From Dictyocoela muelleri (taxonomy: Eukaryota; Microsporidia), in the NCBI GenBank assembly GCA_016256075.1, contig SDVU01000594.1:1-12046 (forward strand): a stretch of DNA of 12,046 nucleotides, given 5' to 3'. Below, piece after piece: positions 8,498 to 12,046 of this stretch (its first letter is position 1; each line of letters opens with the position of its first letter). The position numbers and the translations under genes were made by a program. The notes beneath the pieces are model-generated. The model saw only the letters and a list, made by a program, of their open reading frames with translations, did no database searches and was not told where the DNA came from.

Positions 8498-8565
8498 GGC
8501 ATTTTTCCGGATAAAATGCTCGAATGCTATCCGGAAAAATGCCTTTGGCATTTTTCCGGATAGCA
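8498..8565. repeat. Triple repeat forming a 19-bp perfect hairpin
   Basis: TGCTATCCGGAAAAATGCC (8525-8543) and its exact reverse complement (8547-8565) are separated by only TTT. A third, direct copy of the right arm, GGCATTTTTCCGGATA, lies at 8498-8513, identical over 16 bases. The left arm can therefore pair with either flanking copy. The segment is GC-richer than its surroundings. It may be the end of a small inverted-repeat element or a structured RNA. No coding frame is attached. Confidence 0.85.
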
Positions 8566-8736
8566 GTTAATGTGGTAATGAAGCCAAAAGACTTCTAAAA
8601 ACCTAAGATGATTCCTGCTAGGTAGCTTTTGGTTAACATTTTGAGTGTAGAATTTAAGTATCGATGTTAGAATTATCTTGGAGTCGCTTTAATAAATAAT
8701 TGAGAATGACATTAAGCAATCAATAATTATAGCAGT

Positions 8737-9690
8737 AATATACTGTTGTTCCGGGGTGGTATACTTGATTATAAATTAGTAATACTATTTATAAGAAAGA
8801 AATATAATCGCTGTGAGACAGAGTGCGAAGACGCATCTCGGCGCTTATTCAAAATTTGGGAATTTTTTAAAAATTTTGATTTTTTATAAAAATTCACAAA
8901 TTTTGAATATAAGGTATAATAGCCTTTATGAAAATAAGTATAAAATCTTTGTACGATTAAATTTTTATAAAACAAAAAATAACAGAAATTTTTTGTATCA
9001 TAATATGAATTTTTTGATCATGAGAAGCCATGTTTTGTATGTGGGCTTTCTCCGATAATTTTAAGAAAAGATAAAAATAGAGAACTTCCTTATTATAATT
9101 GTAAGTTTTGTAAGAGGAAATTTAATTAGACAAAAAAAACAATTATTTAAAATTTTAAGAAACCTAATATTTTTTAATAATTGTGTATGGTTTTTGAATT
9201 AGTTCATCTTAAAGTTGAATATAAAAAAGACTAGGAATTCAAAAGGAAAAATTAATTAATTTCATTTATGGATCTTATTTTAAAAATTATTTTATATAAA
9301 ACGAACTCTATTTTCAAATAATATAGGAATTTATAAGTTATTAGAAATTTTTATTAATTAAAAAATATTAACCCTATATTTTTAATGATAGAATATATAT
9401 ATATATATATTTGTAAAATTTTCATGACCCCATACCTTATAATATTAAAAATTCCCAAATTTTGAATAAGCGTACGTATCTCTGCTAAAAAGGTGGTGAA
9501 ACGAAAAATATCATAAAAATGTTCGTAATTACCTATATAATGCTAAGTGTTCGATAAAAATATCGCACATACAGCAGGTTTTATAGGTAGTTTATAAGTG
9601 AGTAAAGTAACACCTAAAAATAAAAGTCTGAATACCACGGTTAGAAATAACTCTTCGGGTTGACAATTATGTATATTTTCAACATTTAAT
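8737..9690 (-). pseudogene. Copy C of the unrecognised coding repeat, split by an insertion
   Basis: The minus strand from about 9690 down to 9474, then from 8839 to 8737, aligns with copy B (11.8-12.05 kb) and copy A (0.1-0.32 kb). Shared peptide pieces are NIHNCQPEE (B: NIHSCQPGE), LYVRYFYRTLSII (B: LYTRFSFYQRLGRI), VITNIFMIFFV (B: VIRGFFMIFYL) and, past the insertion, AEMRLRT (A: DEIRCRT). The family is not recognised. This copy has frame changes and stops and is interrupted by a 634-bp TIR element, so it is a pseudogene. Downstream (8737-8770) the CCGGAACAAC block shared with copy A is present. Confidence 0.6.
8840..9473. mobile_element. 634-bp non-autonomous TIR element with 9-bp TSD
   Basis: Perfect 26-bp inverted repeats lie at 8842-8867 and 9447-9472 (outer part CGCTTATTCAAAATTTGGG). 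They are flanked by near-identical 9-mers, ACGCATCTC (8831-8839) and ACGTATCTC (9474-9482). The other two copies of the host repeat hold this 9-mer once (12035-12043 and 206-214 on the opposite strand), so the element is an insertion with a target-site duplication. The inside is AT-rich, non-coding and contains (AT)9 at 9393-9410. Just inside the left end a diverged inverted copy of the TIR (AATTCACAAATTTTGAAT, from about 8890) makes a further hairpin. A 9-bp duplication fits Mutator-like or Merlin-like transposases; these TIRs do not match the Merlin TIR at 599-1708. Confidence 0.8.
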
Positions 9691-9841
9691 AATTATAAAG
9701 ACTAATAGCAAGAACAGGCCTCTTCCAAAACAATTATCACCTTTTAAAATATTAAAAAAATCATAATTGTCTGTATTCTGGTGAATCATAAATAAACCAA
9801 AAACGGTTTAAAAACTAGGTTTCTAGCAGATTGGTATTTAA

Positions 9842-9855
9842 ATATATATATATAT
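9842..9855. repeat. (AT)7 microsatellite
   Basis: A simple AT dinucleotide run in AT-rich DNA between copy C and the next foldback element. The flanking bases 9690-9885 hold no gene that I can support. Confidence 0.8.
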
Positions 9856-9923
9856 CGAAAACGAAAGAGCTGATGACCAGGGATGGTATACACTCCTATT
9901 TAGTATACTTAATTTCTCTGCAA

Positions 9924-10196
9924 TTTTCGGTTCTACTACGGGTTTCTGCTCCCTTCTAGAAAAAAAAAATCACACCTATAAGAGGAAACAAGATGATTCT
10001 TATTTAAAAATGATGTAAAATGATGAGATTAGATAAATTAATAATTTTTATTATATTATATTTTAATATATATTATAAAAAATATGATTTCTATCTTATC
10101 TCGTCATTTTACGCCATTTTTAAATAATAATCATCTTGTTTCCTCTTATGTTTTTTTCCAATAGGAGTCATAAACCCACAGCTAGACCCTATTTTT
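9924..10196. repeat. Long-arm foldback (MITE-like) element
   Basis: The inner arms 9978-10035 and 10092-10149 pair over 58 bases with about five mismatches (start ATAAGAGGAAACAAGATGAT). Outside these, the arms continue with lower identity: GGGTTTCTGCTCC (9940-9952) against GGGTTTATGACTCC on the other strand (10162-10175), and GGTTCTACTAC against GGGTCTAGCTG, giving about 100 bases per arm. The centre is a short AT-rich loop. AGAGGAAAC is flanked by TA on both sides (9979-9980 and 10147-10148), so the inner unit may be a TA-targeting (Tc1/mariner-type) MITE nested in older palindromic DNA. No coding content. Confidence 0.7.
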
Positions 10197-10460
10197 TATA
10201 ATTCTAATAAAGATTTCGAAAAAATAGAATTTTATATTTTTTGCAATGGATTTAATAATACCCCGATTTTAGCTTCCAACAAATAATATAATTTTTCTGC
10301 TAATATTTTTAAATATAGGATCGAGAAGAAAGATATGAAATGAGAAACCAGAGTTTTGTATACTTTAGCGAGCAATACCACGCCTTATAAAAACAAATAT
10401 CACCAATTATTTACAAGAAATTAATTCTAAAACAAATTGCATTATTTAAATAATCATTAA
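10197..10460. other. AT-rich spacer, no gene seen
   Basis: No open frame, RNA gene or clear repeat is recognised between the foldback element and the repeat mosaic to the right. Confidence 0.4.
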
Positions 10461-10510
10461 TTTGCAAAAAGGAAGTAATATCGCGAACCACAAGTATAAT
10501 ATTGACAAAT

Positions 10511-10666
10511 ATTTTGATAATAATTGAAAAAAACTGTGATTAAAAATACATTTGGTTCTACAATTCAGTAGCCACTCTCTATTTTTTAGAAAATAGTCAT
10601 CTGTAAGAGAAAATTTAATGTTTTTATTTGTAATAATCGTAATATCACTAGCTATCTTCAGATATG
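10511..10666 (+). repeat. Direct repeat R, copy 1
   Basis: It aligns with 11401-11546 in the same orientation. Shared blocks include ACATTTGGTTCTACAA (ACATTTGTTTCTACAA in copy 2), TTTTTTAGAAAATAG followed by a CAT block, and CTTCAGAT at the end. Identity is roughly 65-75% by eye. A minus-strand open frame of 89 codons covers this copy, but copy 2 has stops in the matching frame, so I do not call a gene. Confidence 0.6.
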
Positions 10667-11395
10667 ACAGCCTGTAAAAACTCCAAAGGCGTTTTACGGT
10701 CAAATAAAGTTTCATTTTTTTCGAAAAAACGATAATTTTTTAGAAAGTAAAAAAATGCTAATATAAAAGAAAAATTTACTTAAATATAACTCAAATTAAT
10801 AACATAATTTTTGAGAAATTCAAAATAATAATAGAATGAATAATTTATAAGAATATTCGTTTTTAGTATATTTATTTTTAAAAGTATAATTTTTATTATT
10901 TTTTTTAAATTTTAACTTTCTTTACCTTTCTTAAAAGTTTAAAAAAAATAATTATTAATGATTTTTCCTTTTTTAAAAATTTACTATTAAAATAACAGCC
11001 CTAAGCTCACAGCCTTTTTATTTGTAGCAGTTTTATTATTAATTATTCTTTTGTAAACTGACAACGATTATATTTTTTTATATAATTAACTCATTATTAA
11101 CAAAAAGTTTACTATAACTCGAATAAATACCATGGTAAAATATATTACTTTTTAATTTAAAATTCCATGATGTTCATAAAAATATTTCTTCAAGAACCTA
11201 AACTAAAATCAACTGTAAATCGTGGAGAAACTCGGTCGTTTTAACGGTACAAAATTAATTTAAGTTAGATTTATATTATTTTTTTCTGTTTATATTAAGC
11301 TATTTAATTCTATTATATTCAAAAAAAGAGATTTTTACGTAAAAAACGTTAAATTTTTTGACATTAAACACAGCAAAGACGTTTTTACAGGCTGT
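10667..11395. repeat. 729-bp inverted-repeat element between the two R copies
   Basis: The outer 15 bases are perfect inverted repeats: ACAGCCTGTAAAAAC at 10667-10681 and GTTTTTACAGGCTGT at 11381-11395. Homology continues inward over about 135 bases per arm (to about 10800 and from about 11254), including an inner match ATTAATTTGAGTTA versus ATTAATTTAAGTTA. The centre (10801-11253) is AT-rich with no gene. This looks like an old TIR transposon derivative; no clear target duplication is visible. Confidence 0.55.
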
Positions 11396-11400
11396 ACAAT

Positions 11401-11613
11401 CTTTCAACAATAATTAAATAAACGGAATCAAAAAACATTTGTTTCTACAACACTTAGCGCCCTTTTTTAGAAAATAGCCATACGCAAAAGTAAATTTATG
11501 ATTCTGATTTGAAATAAGCGTAAAACCTTGTTATGTCTTCAGATTTAAATACAATATATTTTTTTTGCTTTATATGGAATTTTAGAAAAATTTCATATAT
11601 AGCTTGTAAAAAC
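11401..11613 (+). repeat. Direct repeat R, copy 2, with a TGTAAAAAC end
   Basis: 11401-11546 is the partner of repeat R copy 1. It is followed by about 55 bases absent from copy 1 and then AGCTTGTAAAAAC (11601-11613), a diverged form of the CAGCCTGTAAAAAC that ends copy 1. Beyond it, ATATCACGAGAAC (11623-11635) resembles ATATCGCGAACCAC upstream of copy 1 (10478-10491), hinting at an ancient tandem arrangement. Bases 11614-11700 hold nothing further. Confidence 0.5.
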
Positions 11614-11699
11614 ATATTGTCGATATCACGAGAACAACGAAGTGTTTTAGAATAAAAAAATATAAACTTTTGTTTAAATAACCTTTATTTAATTCTTGC

Positions 11700-12046
11700 A
11701 GTTCTCTCTAAAGGTGTTTGGTGTTCGTCGATCCTGCATCGAGTATCCGTGTTTATAGAAATTATAGGTTTTTCATCAATTTAGAAAATTGATTTTAAAT
11801 TCATTAGCAGGTCTATTTATATCACATGCTGACAACATCCATAGCTGCCAACCCGGAGAGCTGTCTCCTACATTGGATCTGCGATCTTTGGTTCTTTGTG
11901 TTCCTATAATACGTCACTTCCTAAGCTACCCAGAAGCCCAGCTGTATACGCGATTTTCGTTTTATCAAAGACTCGGCAGGATACAGGTAATTAGAGGCTT
12001 TTTCATGATATTTTATTTATCACTACTTTTTGCCGAGATGCGTCGC
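11700..12046 (+). pseudogene. Copy B of the unrecognised coding repeat, cut by the window end
   Basis: This segment is visibly GC-richer than its surroundings. From 11768 to the window end one frame stays open for 93 codons, with NIHSCQPGELSP, LYTRFSFYQRLGRIQVI and FFMIFYLSLLFAEMRR as its recognisable stretches. Copies A and C show the same peptides in the same order, so the frame is real. No ATG lies near its start. The same frame upstream (11702-11755, KVFGVRRSCIEYP) is interrupted by two stops just before 11768, so this is either a decayed copy or an exon of a gene continuing right; TTCTTGCAG at 11693-11701 could be a 3' splice site. The two hydrophobic stretches may be membrane segments. 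I do not recognise the family. Confidence 0.5.

Noticed and set aside
8581-8635. CCAAAAG...CTTTTGG stem that might be a tRNA or small RNA
   Set aside because: Only a 7-bp stem with no cloverleaf, no TTCRA loop and no supporting copy.
8769-9058. Overlapping open frames on both strands inside the 634-bp TIR element
   Set aside because: They cross the element border into copy C, are low-complexity (N, K, F, Y rich), and follow from AT richness.
10446-10715. 89-codon minus-strand open frame
   Set aside because: It covers repeat R copy 1 and one arm of the inverted-repeat element; the homologous stretch at 11401-11546 has stops in the matching frame, so coding is not conserved.

Overview
This window looks like a transposon-rich, gene-poor stretch of an AT-rich eukaryotic genome. 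A microsporidian is the best guess. The support is a Merlin/IS1595-type transposase, a Ty3/gypsy retroelement relic, extreme AT bias outside the element coding regions, and a GGGG block directly before the transposase ATG like the short motifs next to microsporidian start codons. No confident single-copy host gene, tRNA, rRNA or CRISPR array was seen. The lineage call is inference, because nothing in the window is diagnostic by itself.

Layout, left to right. 100-316: relic (copy A) of an unrecognised protein-coding repeat. 383-602: foldback (MITE-like) element. 599-1708: DNA transposon with terminal inverted repeats and an intact 299-residue DDE transposase. 1709-2802: 3' end of an old LTR retroelement (integrase relic, polypurine tract, LTR). 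2844-3093 and about 3331-3590: two foldback elements of one family. 3832-8000: a near full-length Ty3/gypsy element (LTR-gag-PR-RT-RNase H-IN-LTR). Its two 248-bp LTRs are about 98% identical, but the coding part is broken. 8498-8565: a triple-repeat hairpin locus. 8737-9690: copy C of the unknown coding repeat, minus strand, split by a 634-bp TIR element with a 9-bp target-site duplication. 9924-10196: long-arm foldback element. 10461-11613: mosaic of a 729-bp inverted-repeat element (10667-11395) flanked by diverged direct repeats. 11700-12046: copy B of the unknown repeat, with 93 open codons running off the window end.

Functionally, the only gene that looks intact is the Merlin-like transposase. 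It could move its own element, and in principle short relatives with the same ends, though no such relative was found here. The most interesting items are: (i) the three-copy unknown protein family, in which two copies act as empty sites proving an insertion in the third; (ii) the number of foldback elements, at least four, which makes much of the intergenic DNA palindromic; and (iii) the LTR element's first ATG lying inside the LTR, with no usual tRNA primer site but a 12-bp palindrome just after the LTR. All repeat calls were made by eye and need alignment.
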